A stretch of 64,000 nt of DNA. Source: Heterohyrax brucei (Eukaryota > Chordata > Mammalia > Hyracoidea > Procaviidae). Made by a program: the position numbers and the translations under genes. Below, piece after piece: positions 1-10,299 of this stretch. Position 1 is the stretch's first letter, and every line of letters starts with the position of its first letter. The stretch spans positions 22,576,001 to 22,640,000 of the forward strand of contig CM053152.1 in the NCBI GenBank assembly GCA_028571685.1, written 5' to 3'. The notes beneath the pieces are model-generated. The model was given only the letters and a program-made list of their open reading frames with translations, made no database searches and was not told the DNA's origin.

Positions 1-59
1 GTTATGATGAATTTTTTTTTAAAGGTTAAATTTTATTAAAAAATATGTCCAATAGGAAA

Positions 60-107
60 AATACTGGTGCACCAGGGACGCACCCCAAACTGAGCCAGGG
101 GCGACTG
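60..107 (+). repeat. possible AfroSINE 3' tail fragment
   Basis: A short stretch resembles the last bases of the AfroSINE at 10.07-10.28 kb (shared pattern CACCC..AACTGA.-CAGGGGC-ACTG). It abuts the left end of the L1 fragment. It is too short and diverged for a firm call. Confidence 0.3.
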
Positions 108-110
108 AAT

Positions 111-1924
111 TATTTTTTTGATATGTTGTTGAATTCTATTGGCAAGCAATTTTTTGAAGATTTTTGCATCTAAGATCATGAGTGATGCTGGTCTGTAATT
201 TTGTGTGTGTGTGTGATCTTTCCCTGGCTTTGGTATCAGGGTTATGCTAGCTTCATAGAATGAGTTTCGGAATATGCCATCCCTTTCTATGCTGTAAAAT
301 AATCTCAGTAGTACTGAAGTTAATTCTTCTTTAAAAGTGTGGTGGAATTCTCCAGTGAAGCCATCTGGGCCTGGACATTTTTGGTTGGTAGTTTTTTGAT
401 GACTTTTTCAATCTCTTCCTTTGTAGTGCGTTTATTAAGTTGTTCTGCTTCTCTTTATGATAATTTCGGTAGGTAATATGAATCTAGGAATTTGTCCATT
501 TCTTCTAAGTTTTCAAGTCTGTTAGAGTACAGTCTTTCATAGTATTCTGTTATGATAATTTTTATTGCAGTTGGGTCTGTTGTGACATCTCCCGTCTCAT
601 TTCTTATTTGGGTTATTTGTTTGCTCTCCTGTTTTTCATTTGTAAGTTTAGCCAATGGTTTATCAATTTTATTGATATTTTGTTAAGTTTTCCAATTGTT
701 CTTCTATTCTCTAATTCATTTAGTTCTACTCTAATCTTTATTATCTGTTTTCTTCTGGTGACTGAGGGATTCCTCTGTTGCTCTCTTTCTACTTGTTCAA
801 GCTGTACGGTTAATTCTTTGGCTTGGGTCTTTTCTTCGTTCTGGATGTATGCCTTTATAAACTGACCTCTGAGCATTGCTTTGGCTGTATCCCATAGATT
901 CTGGTAGGACGTGTTTTCATTCTCATTTGATTCCATAAATTTCTTTACTTCATCCTTGATTTCTTCTATAACCCATGGATTTTTGAGCAAGGTGTTGTTC
1001 ACTTTCCATGTGTTCAAATTTGTTTTTTCTGTTATTGATTTCAATTTTTATGGCTTTATGGTCTAAGAAGATGCTTTGCAATAATCCAATAGTTTGGATT
1101 TTGTTGAGACTTGTTTTATGTCCTAACACATGGTCTATTCTGAAAAATGTTCCATGTGCACTGGAGAAGAAGATGTACTTACCTGTTGATGGATAAAAAG
1201 TCCTTTATATGCCAGTGAGGTCTAGTTGGTTAACTGTGACAATACGATCTTCTGTGTCTTTACTGAGCTTTTTTCCCAGATGATCTGTTCATTACTGAAA
1301 ATGAAGTACTGAAGTCTCACACTATTATTGTGGAGTGATCTATCTCATTTTTCTTTTTTTTTTATTACGACTGAGTGAAAATGTACATTCCCATATAAAT
1401 GTACATCCCTACCTATATGCAGCTTTCACTGCTCTCCCTGCCCAGTGACAGCACACTATTCCTCTCTGCTCCATACATGTCTCATCCTCCCACCAGTCTC
1501 CTTTCCCATCCTTTCCACCCACTCCCCTTCCTCCCAATTAATCTTTGTTCAATGTATTTAGATGCTCTGTATGGGGTGCATAAATACTGAATATTGTTAA
1601 GTCCTGCTTGTGTACTGAATCTTTCAGCAATAAATAGTGATCGTCATAGTCCACAGTAGTGGATTTTACATTAAAATCTATTTTATCTGAGATCCGTATT
1701 GTCACAGCTGCTCTTCTTTGTATGTTGTTAGCTTGGTATATATTATTCCATCCTTTAATTTTCAGTTTGTTCATGTCTTTGAGTTTAAAGTGTGTTTCCT
1801 GTAAGCAACATATGGATGGGTTGTGTCTTTTGATCCATGATGTCACTTGTTGTCTCTTTATTGGAGCATTCAGTCCATTTACATTCGGTGTAATAATTGA
1901 TAAGTAAGTGTTTAATGCTGTCAT
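111..1924 (-). pseudogene. L1 ORF2 fragment (endonuclease and start of reverse transcriptase)
   Basis: The start is the Met complementary to 1922-1924, giving MTALNTYLSIITPNVNGLNA, the usual L1 endonuclease N-terminus. SICCLQETHF carries the catalytic Glu of the APE-type nuclease. The frame continues to 1538, is interrupted by an inserted L1 3' end (about 1348-1547), and resumes as open pieces at 613-1044 and 455-655. These encode the endonuclease-RT linker (for example RFIKAYI-like and NWLNLQMKN-like blocks). Several frame changes and stops make it non-functional. Full ORF2 is about 1,275 codons; under half is present. Confidence 0.85.
1348..1547 (-). mobile_element. 5'-truncated L1 3' end inserted in ORF2
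   Basis: A T-run at 1353-1363 (a minus-strand poly-A) is followed by a C-rich segment matching the reverse complement of the L1 3' UTR end at about 18.97-19.15 kb. Shared blocks include CTATCTGCAGC-like and CCCAGTG-CAG-GCAC. The surrounding ORF2 reading is continuous once this roughly 200-bp piece is removed. It marks a later, heavily truncated L1 insertion. Confidence 0.7.
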
Positions 1925-2419
1925 TTTGATGTATTAATTTTATGTTGATGCTGTCTTTGTTGCCCTTAATATTCTGTTCTGGGTCATTCTTTATGGATTG
2001 ACTACTCATCTTTTTAATGTTGGTTTTGTATTTATTGATACTCCTGTATTACATTTCTTGTTTCAATACGTCGCATTGCTATTGCACTTTGCTGCTACCC
2101 ATATAATTCCCCTTCAATATTCAAAGTTTAAACCCAATTTTAATTTCTGCATATCTTTTTAACTTCTTCTCTATCTGAAAGGAGTATAACTAGTGTAGTA
2201 TATCTCACTTTTTAGTGTGATGGTGTCGTAGTTTTTGTGAAATGATCAGTGATTCCCTTCTTTTAATATTATAGCTTTGATTGAGTTCTGTGACTTCCCT
2301 AACTGAGTAGGATTCTGGATGCTGTGTTCTGCAATGCCTTCTTAAATAAACACACTAATGGTTTTGTTTTTCTAAGCAAAGAGCTTCTTTCAGTATTTTT
2401 TGTAGTTTGGGTATGTTTT

Positions 2420-2705
2420 TTACAAAGTCTCTAAGTTCTGTTTATCTGACAGTGTCTTAATTTCATATTCATATTTGAGAGACAATTTTGCAGGATACGT
2501 AACTCTTGGTTGCAAGTTTTTCTCCTTCAAGTCCTTGAATGCATCATCCAACTGCCTCCTTGCCAACGCTGTTTCTGCTGAAAAGTCAGACAAAAGCCTA
2601 CAGGGCTTTCCTCTGAATGTTAGCTTTGCTTTGAGCCTCTCTGCCTTTGAGAGAATCTGTTTACATTTCATGTTATTAAGTTTGATTATGTCTCTGATGT
2701 TACTT
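2420..2705 (-). pseudogene. L1 ORF1 protein, C-terminal domain fragment
   Basis: The frame encodes a typical ORF1p C-terminal domain: KAERLKAKLTF, then LLSDFSAETALARRQLDDAF, then LKEKNLQPRVTYPAKLSLKY. ORF1p is the trimeric RNA-binding chaperone of L1. Only about 95 residues remain of about 300; the coiled coil and most of the RRM are missing. The match to the ORF1 at 48608-49084 (LSSDYSAETMLARRQ) confirms the family. Confidence 0.85.
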
Positions 2706-2709
2706 CAAC

Positions 2710-3590
2710 AGGAGCTGAGGCATAGTTCTGAGAGAGGAGTTGGTTAGTAGCCACCTCTGTGTACTCTAGTGATTGGCCCCAGTAGACTCTAGGGTGGCAG
2801 GCTTCACCTCCTGGCTGGCAAAGGCAGCACCCCACTTGTGGAGTCATGGGGGGATCATCAGACAACCCTATGATATGGGTCAGTAAACGCTGGAAGAGAT
2901 GCTGTCAGCCACTCAGCAGTTATTTCTCCGGGAAGTCTTTTTTTAAAAAGCTGGGAGCTGTCCAACAGCTGCTGAAATCAGTCAGGCTGTGAGGTGTGGC
3001 AGGTCCCGCCTTCTGGCTGATAATGAAGCACCTCTTGGACCGCCCCCAGATTCTATAACGTAGTTCAAAGAAGGGAGGGGTTATAGCCTTGCTACCATCC
3101 TCAGCTGGGCCCCACTAGTAAGGTAACACTGTCCTAAACATAGCCTTTCTGCTGGAAAAGCAGTTTCTGGGCTTGCACTGCTTCTCAGCTTGAGAATTAG
3201 CCCCTGCTGAGTCTTTTGGTTGGGTCACCCCGTCTCCCAGCCCACCAAGATAGTGTCCCAGCCAAGTTGCTCTTCCTGCCATGAAACCACAGACTCTGTG
3301 GTGCAGCTCAGAAAAGAGAGGGCAGAAAGGCAGTTGTACCCTCAGTCAGCAGCCATGCTTTCAAAATGTGGCTATCCTATGCACTGGCTCTCTGCTGCAC
3401 TATATGCTATTTACTTTAGAACTGCAGTTCAGTGTATTTGCCAGCTTGTGCCCATCCCTCACCTTCTGGATAACAGTCCATGCAAGTGGTGAGTCAGCAG
3501 GAGTGGGGCTCAGCATGCACTGCCTCATGTTAGAGAGACGTGGTTTCCCATATAGTGGCACATAGTCCAGTTTGACAATGCTATGCCATA
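2710..3590 (-). other. candidate L1 5' UTR (GC-richer, unclassified)
   Basis: About 880 bp of higher-GC sequence lies between the ORF1 fragment and the break in the older L1 3' UTR at 3590. Its position fits the 5' UTR of the minus-strand L1. It does not obviously match the L1 5' UTRs at 49.5-50.75 kb or 53.7-55.5 kb, so an unrelated LTR or another insert remains possible. Open frames of 90-94 codons here look like chance. Confidence 0.4.
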
Positions 3591-3990
3591 TCCTAGGGCT
3601 CCCTGGCTGTGCAGAGTTGGGCTGATGTAGTCTCTGATTTATATTGCCCTTTCTGTCTCTTGGGCACATATTTTCTTGGTATCTTAGGTGCTCTTCTTTT
3701 TCCTTTGCTCCAGATTGGTTTCACCAGCTTTTAAGACTCCAGATGCCACTCATTCAAGCGGGATGCAGAACATTTGCTTAATAAACTGTTAAGCCAGTTG
3801 AGCTAGGTGTTCCCCAAAATCATGGTTCGCAGACCCTCACCCCTGCTACTCTGTCCCTCAAAGTGTTTAGTTGTATTCAGGAAACTTCTTAGGTTTTGTG
3901 TTAGTCCAGTGGTGCTGCCTTCCCCTGTGCTGTATGTTGTCCTTCTCTTCACCCAAGATAACTCTTGTCTATCATATAGTTAAGAAATAA
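3590..3990 (-). mobile_element. L1 3' UTR fragment (elephant-type)
   Basis: On the minus strand this matches the L1 3' UTR at 59.34-60.05 kb block by block: the AACTGGC-TAACA-AGTTT block, the GAGTGG-ATCTGG-GTCTTAAAAG block, and a GAGACAGAAAGGGC..AGAGACTACATCAGC block at the left end. It stops at 3590 where the other copies continue, which is why I place an insertion there. Confidence 0.8.
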
Positions 3991-3994
3991 CACA

Positions 3995-5400
3995 GTTTTT
4001 TTAATAAGAATTGGTACACACTTTTCTCAAGGTTTCCTCTCACTCCATTTGTAGAAAAATAAACATGATTTTAAGTGGCTACACCAAATATACATTGTTT
4101 ATCCCAACAGATCCCTGTGGAGCTATACAAGCTAAAAAAATGATGAAAAGGGAAGATGGATCTCCACTAGTCATTCAAATTGAAGGAAGAACAGTGGTCA
4201 CAGTAACAGTGTGTGTGGAAATCACACAAATGATAAAAATTTGAGATCATGACTTTTTAAGATGAGCTTGCTATCTCATTGTTTACAGAGTGTAGTTTTC
4301 CAAAAAAAAATAAATTTCTGTATGTTAAGCTGATGAAAATATTTGCTATCACACCAGTGTAATCATAATCCAACCACTTTCTTTTAGGATTTCCTTGGTA
4401 CGTGGAACAGTGTTCTGCACGTTAGTAAGTTCTCAACATAAGAGAATCAAGTTCATGACTTCATAGTCATATTATGATTTTCTTTGGATTTATTTCAGTT
4501 TAAAGTACCCCAGTGAGTTTTCTCCAAATACACAAAGAATAGAATATGACATTTATTGTCAGTCATAAATGTACTGTTTAACCTGTTTTAATCACCAGCA
4601 TGGTACATTTGAATATGGTGGGCACTGAGTATTTTAAAAATGAGGGCAATAATGATGGAGGGGAAGTTACTTGATTCTCAAATTGGCCCATTCTTTCTTG
4701 TGACTACCTGCATCAAACTTTCAAAGCCAATACGCCCACATTGAAAGAACACAATCTGAATGAAGCTTCACAATTGCTCTCCAATTACCACTGGGCTTCT
4801 GGCATCCAGCACATCTTGGAGGCCTTGTGTTAAGGAATGCATTCTGAGCCTTTGCCGGCACAGACATGTCACAGTGATGCTTCTAAAACAAAATGGAGCT
4901 CAGGTTTGTTTCAAGTTTTCACTTGCTTTCAGTGGAAGGTGTGCTGGCAGCTTTTGTCATCATTAGCCTTGTGGCAATGTTTTTTTCCCTCTTAAGTGTC
5001 TTATGTCTCATATGAGAGTTTAAAGCTCATTAAATAGGGAGAGACTTTGGAACATGTGCCAATGTCAAACAGTAAAGGTTTTATTCTTTTGTAACAGCTT
5101 TAAAGGTCTGAATTTCCAAATCTTATTCCCTAACACCACATGGGATTTTAAATTAGATAATGGAGTGAGAACAGGCTGATTCCAATTCCTTTACTTCCTT
5201 TATAATCATTACCAGAGAACTAGCAAATGAAAGATTTAAAGGCCACTAGGCACTTGGGTAGGGAAGCTCCTTTAATCCTGGCATTTATGGGATGAGTGAG
5301 CTGTCCATCCATGAGTCTATGAGCTAGACAGTTGGAGTATCTGAGTCTACAGCCTTCAGTGGCATTAACACTTCATTAGAGATGACTCAAATGGTACATT
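3995..5400. other. no gene or repeat recognised
   Basis: AT-rich, single-copy-looking sequence. It contains one 77-codon open frame at 4011-4244 (plus strand) that I do not recognise; see findings. I saw no splice-bounded exon that I could defend, no RNA gene and no tandem array. Confidence 0.4.
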
Positions 5401-5402
5401 TA

Positions 5403-5575
5403 GAAACCAATAATAAATAATGTTCATTGAGCACTTACTATGTGCCAGGCAGTATCTTAGGTACTTTATATCATAAAATGTCCACAGTATACTCTGAGAT
5501 AGATATTGATCTTCATTTTACAGACAAGAAAATTGAGGATTAAAGGGGTTAGTAACTACCTGCTCATATTTTTAC
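5403..5575 (-). mobile_element. MIR SINE
   Basis: The plus strand shows the reverse complement of the MIR core: CATTGAGCACTTACTATGTG, then CCAGGCAGTATCTTAGG, then ATTTTACAGACAAGAAAATT and a GGTTAGTAACT-like stretch. This is an ancient mammal-wide tRNA-derived SINE. Confidence 0.8.
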
Positions 5576-5635
5576 CTAACGTAAGGAAGACTTTTGCAAA
5601 AGGGTAATTTGTAACTGCTATAAAAATAACTACCC

Positions 5636-5762
5636 TCCTAGCCTGTATATTCTTTTAAGGCAAAAACTATATCTAGTTCATCTTCATATACTCTACAATA
5701 TCTGAAATAATGCCTCATGTCTAAAAAATTCTTAATAAAACTTTACTGAACAAATAAATCAT
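5636..5762 (+). mobile_element. L2 LINE 3' end
   Basis: This matches the L2 3' terminus: an AGGCAAAAACTATATCTAGTTC-like block, a CAATATCTGAAATAATGCCT-like block, and an ending AATAAAACTTTACTGAACAAAT in place of the usual AATAAATGTTTGTTGAATGA. It is diverged and non-coding. Confidence 0.65.
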
Positions 5763-5764
5763 CT

Positions 5765-6605
5765 TTGAAATGACTATATATTTATCTGTTTCTAATAATG
5801 TCATACTAGAGAATCAGTTTTAGTTCCAAAACCCTCAAAGTCATTCATACTCATATATACATACTTGTTTACCAGTGTAAGAATCCGTTCTTCTAAAACC
5901 CAAAGGCACAACCTTCCAGGGCCAACAGCAGCAGTGTCTTAATAGGTGAACACCACCAATCAACAGGTTGGGACAAGTAGTTAAGGATACTGAATACACT
6001 TGCAATTGCAGGGAAAATCTAGGGAAGTGAATGTATTTATCAGGGTTGGAATTTAGCCATGATTCTAAGTAAAACACCAATTACCCTTTGATTATATAAA
6101 GTAGCATAAACACTGTTTAACCGAATTTCTGTCTTAGGTAAGAATTTCAGAGACCAACAGAAGGGACACTTTATCCCCTAACTGAAAAATTCTTCCACTG
6201 AGAGAGTTTCTTTGTACTTTCATGGTAACCCCTCTCATCCAGCAAACAAATCCTCTTAGTGTCTGGTTAGTAGCAAAAGTGAATCCTTGTATAGAACTAA
6301 AGGAAGTAGGGGGTCTTTCCAGAAGTAGAATCTGTTGTACTCCAAGAATTTGCAGCCTGATTTGAAATGAGTTTTATGCAGGAAATAATTAGAGCATAAT
6401 AAAAGTCAGACTATTCAAAAAAATTAATGTATACTGCTAATCAAATCTATATTTTGTATTTCTAAAAAAAATGACTTCCAAATAAAAGTGAACCCAACTG
6501 ATTTACCACTTAGTTCAAATATCTATCTTTATTTACCTCATATACGATCACTTTTATTGCTGCTGCAGTGATGTATGAAACAGTTTGTCATTGCTCTAAG
6601 TTCTT
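5765..6605. other. no gene or repeat recognised
   Basis: Moderately AT-rich sequence with no open frame above 80 codons and no repeat I can name. Confidence 0.4.
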
Positions 6606-6611
6606 TAAGCA

Positions 6612-7195
6612 TATGTAGCAGACTGACTACACATAGACCATACATGATTCCCACCTTCTAGTGTTCATGATTTTGTGTAATCCCCTCTCTTTGAGTACAG
6701 GCTTCCAACCAACAGATATGACAGTGACAATAGGATGTCTTGTCACCCCTGTGATTATGTTCCTATATACCATTCTGTCTTGCTACCAGACTCAATCGAA
6801 AGACTCCTTTCATTGGCTTCATGACATAAGAAACCACACTGGGAAAAGAAATGCGGCAAGGTACCGTGGATAGTGTCAGGAAACATCACATGGCTGCTAG
6901 GAGCTGAAAACAGCTTCCTACAACAGCCAGCATGAAGCCAGTGTCCTCAGTCCTACACTAACACAGACACAAAATAATTTGGCTAAAATCTTGAGTACAT
7001 TTGAAAGCAGGTTCCTCCCCTAGCCAGACCTCCAGATGAGACAGCCAATATTCTGCTTGTAGCTTTGTGAAACCGTAAGCAAAGGACTTACAGAAAAAAT
7101 GCTTAGATATCTGGCCCTCTAAAACTGAGAGATAATAAATACACATCATTTTAAGCTACTAAGTTTGTGGCAATTTGTCACCAGCAATAGAAAAC
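6612..7195 (+). mobile_element. MLT1-like (ERVL-MaLR) LTR fossil
   Basis: The 3' part carries the characteristic MaLR ending: GAGATAATAAATACACATC, then TTTAAGCTACTAAGTTTGTG, then GGCAATTTG..CAGCAATAGAAAACT. Upstream are the CTGCTAGGAGCTGAAAACAG-type and CAGTCCTACA-type blocks of this LTR class. It is a solitary LTR of old, mammal-wide age. No internal region is visible on either side. Confidence 0.75.
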
Positions 7196-7197
7196 TG

Positions 7198-7408
7198 TTG
7201 CTATTGTCATGTGCCATCAAGTTGATTCCAACTCATAGCCATCCTATATGACAGAGTAGAACTTCCCCACAGGGTCCTCCATGCCTATAGTCTTTAAGGG
7301 AACAGATCACCATGTCTTTCTCCCATGGAGCCACTTATGTGTTCAAATCATTGGTCTTTCAGTTAGCAGCTTAGTGTATAAATGTTGCACCACCAACACC
7401 CTTGATAG
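7198..7408 (-). mobile_element. AfroSINE, long variant
   Basis: The plus strand begins with the RTE-like tail in reverse complement (GTGCCATCAAGTTGATTCCA), then GACAGAGTAGAAC. The extra middle block of the long form (TTTAAGGGAACAGATCACCA) follows, and the tRNA-like head closes it. It lies directly after the MLT1-like LTR end. Confidence 0.85.
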
Positions 7409-8391
7409 AAAACTAATACAGCATACATTTTAAAATAGAAAATGTGTAAGAACTGAATGTTGCAGAAGTGGAATTCCTCATTCCAAAGGTAAGACATAGA
7501 TGCTTACTATGCATCACCTTTTTTGTATATTGTTGTATTCAATTTGCTAAAACTTTGTTAGGAATTTTTTAATCTATGTCCATGAAGGACAGTGAACTGT
7601 AGTTTTTGAGGTGGTGTTGTTTTATTTGTTTTGCTAATGCTATTCTCAACAGGATGAGCCGGAAAATACTTCCTCTCTTCATTTTTTCTGGGAGAGTTCA
7701 CACAAAATTGACTTTTCTTCCTTAAATGTTTCATGAAATTCACCAGGAAGCTATCTGGGGCTAGATTTTTATTTCTAGGAAAGTTTTCAGCTACAAGGTG
7801 AGCTGTCTTAATAGACACAGGACTATTCTGGTTATCTATTTCTTCTTGAGTGAGCTCTGATACTTTGGTCCTCAGTTTCAACTATGTCTTAGAATGTATT
7901 GGCATAAAGTTGCTTATAACAGTCTCTTTTCTTTTTATTTATGTTACCTTTAATATCGACAGAATCTGTAGAATATCTATGGAATCTACAAAATATATTA
8001 ATATCTGCAGAATCTACCAATGCCACTTCTTTTCCTAATCAATTTGACTGAGATTCATCAAATTTCTTTTATCTTCTCAAAGAGCCAGGTTTTCCTTTCA
8101 CTGAATTTTCTTTTTTTGTTCATTTTGTATTTTGTTGATTTCTGCTTTTTTTATGGTTGTTTCTCCTTCTCCCTACCCTCTATCCCAACTCTAGCTTTAA
8201 TTTGCTCTTTTCTTCAGTTTCGTCAAACAGGAACTGAGGTGATTCATTTAAGACCTTTGTCCTTTTCTAAGAGATATTTAGTGCTGTAAATTTCCCTCTG
8301 ACGATTACAAATTACATATATTGTATTTTTTTCATTCAGTTCAAAATACCTTTCTTTTTTCTTCCTTCTTTGCCCTACAAGTTCTCTATAT

Positions 8392-9548
8392 AGTATTTTA
8401 GATGTTTACAGAACAAACCAATTTCTCATTAAACAATACGCGTATTGTTTTGTGACATTGGTTAACAACACCACAGCACTCTCCCATCTCAACCTCGAAT
8501 TTTCTATTATCAGTTTTCCTGTTCCCTGCTTCCGTCTAGTCTTTGCCCCTGGACTGGAGTGCTCCTTTAGAGTCGTTTTGTTTTATGGGCCTGCCCAATC
8601 TTTGGCTGAAAGGTGAACCTCAAAAGTGACTTTATCACTGAACTGAAAGCATGTCCAAGGGCTGTACTCTCAGGGTTTCTCCAGTCTCTGTCAAGCCAGC
8701 AAGTCTGGTTTTTCTTTTTGAGTTAGAGTTTTGTTATACATTTTTCTTCAGCTCTGTCTGGGACCCTCTGTTCTGAGCCCTTGATAGAGCAGTCAGTGGT
8801 GGTAACTGGACACCAACTTGTTTTGGACTCACTCTGGTGGAGGCTGGTGAAACTGTGGCTCAACTAGTCCTTTGGACTAACTTTTCACTTGTGCGAGGTC
8901 TGACAATTAAGCCAGAGAACTTAGTTATTCTAAGTGCTACATACCTCATCGCTGAAAGTCACTATGGTCACCCTTGAAGCACCCCCCTTAGGAAGAGATG
9001 CACCAAAACCAGTGCCTAGTCTACCCTTCAGAGCAATTTTGGAACTCTTTCTGGAATGGCCATTGTGCATGTGGCACAGTGGCAAGTTCACAAACTTAAT
9101 TGTATGGTTGTCTGTGGGGGAGTTTTTAGCCAACAAACAAATATCTATATTGGAACTCTCCCTACTCACCTCATCTGGCCCCCAATAACTTTTTTCTTTA
9201 CCCAAAGATAAAGGAAATATTGAAAAGAAGACATTTTGATGACATTCAAGACGTAAGGGTAATATGACGACAGCTCTAATGGCCTTTTCAGAAAAAGAGT
9301 TCCAACATTGCTTGAAGGGTGGACTAGGTACTGGCATTGGTGCATAGCTTCCCAAGGGGAGTACTTCGAAAGTGACTGTAATGACAGTCAGCCAAGAGAC
9401 ATGTAGCACTTTTTCTAGCATGAATTTGTAAATTTAATTGGCAGTCTTCGTATCTTTAGTTTCCTTCATTCTTCCTTGCTCCTAAAGGGGTTAGACTAGT
9501 AGAGCTTCCTACATGGTCACGCACAGGAGTTTAAGACCTCAGCCCATG
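8392..9548 (-). mobile_element. L1 3' UTR (elephant-type), 5'-truncated
   Basis: The plus strand is the reverse complement of the L1 3' end at 57.3-57.7 kb: TTTACAGAACAAACCAATTT at the terminus, then CATTGGTTAACAACACCAC, then TTTTATGGGCCTGCC and AAGGTGAACCTCA. It is interrupted by the mariner element at 8894-9455 and resumes with TCTTTAGTTTCCTTCATTC. It sits inside the old L1M. Confidence 0.8.
8894..9455. mobile_element. mariner-family foldback element, copy 1
   Basis: The outer arms of about 170 bp (8894-9060 and 9285-9455) are inverted copies of one another, each beginning near GAGGTCTGACAATTAAG or its complement. The centre still resembles mariner transposase coding sequence, but the frame is lost. 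The same architecture recurs at 45766-46315. It interrupts an L1 3' UTR of the lineage-specific type, so it was mobile after that L1 arrived. The long open frames on both strands (8930-9421 and 8934-9188) are products of the palindrome. Confidence 0.8.
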
Positions 9549-10070
9549 GGTTCTTTAAAAGTATATTATTTAATCTCCAAATATTTAGGATTTCACAGAT
9601 AGCTTTCTTACTGGTTTCTAACTTAATCATATTATGGTCAGTCTCTACAATTTGAATATTTTTAAATTTATTGAGACGTTTTCAGATTCAGAATATGGAC
9701 AACGTACTTACTTAAATATTCTCTGCATACATGGAAAGAATGTGTATCCTGCTGTTGGGATACAACAACTAAGTCATTATTTGATAGTACTATTAAAGTT
9801 ATGAACATTCTTACTGAGTTTTTCTACTTGTTCTAGCAGTATGGAGAGTATTGGAGTCACTCACTAAAACTGTGGACTTAATAATTTTTCCCTTCAGTTC
9901 TATCAGTTTTTTCTTCATATCTTTTAAAGTATGTGATCAGGCATATAAATACAATAGGATTGTTATGCCCTATTGATGTACTGACTTCTTTACTACTAAG
10001 AAGTAACCCTCTATCTCCCTGATAATATTCTTTGCTCTGAAATCTACTTTGTTTGATATCATTACAGCTG

Positions 10071-10279
10071 TGCCAGGAGTCCCTGGGTGGTGAAAATGAT
10101 TAAGCACTCAGCTAGTAATTGAAAACTTCCTGGTTCAAATCCACCCAGAGGCACCTCAGAAGAAAGGCCTGGAGAACTACTGAAAGATCACAGCCATGGA
10201 AAATCACATGGGGTGCAGTTCTGTTCTGAAACACACAGAGTCACCCTGAACCACAACTGACTCAGGGGCAACTGGTTGG
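10071..10279 (+). mobile_element. AfroSINE, long variant, with target duplication
   Basis: The head reads CCTGGGTGGTGAAAATGATTAA. The middle AAAGGCCTGGAGAACTACTG is followed by AAGATCACAGCCATGGAAA and the tail AACTGACTCAGGGGCAACTG. A 9-10 bp target duplication, TTACAGCTG, flanks it (10061-10070 and 10280-10288). It is inserted in the old L1M. Confidence 0.85.
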
Positions 10280-10299
10280 TTACAGCTGCTCCACCCTAC

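Larger units (their letters stand above)
106..3590 (-). mobile_element. L1 LINE, minus strand, incomplete
   Basis: Reading the minus strand gives, in order: a GC-richer 5' segment (3590-2710), the C-terminal part of ORF1 (about 2705-2420), a spacer of about 495 bp, and ORF2 from its start codon at 1924 through the endonuclease into the early reverse transcriptase at about 111. The rest of ORF2 and the 3' UTR are absent or lie before the window. The N-terminal two thirds of ORF1 are missing, so the copy is internally deleted as well. It appears to sit inside an older L1 3' UTR (3590-3990), which breaks off at 3590 in mid-sequence. Confidence 0.85.

Noticed and set aside
8930-9421. 163-codon minus-strand frame and its 84-codon plus-strand mirror
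   Set aside because: Both lie in the inverted arms of the mariner foldback element and resemble each other because of the palindrome. Neither reads the transposase in frame.
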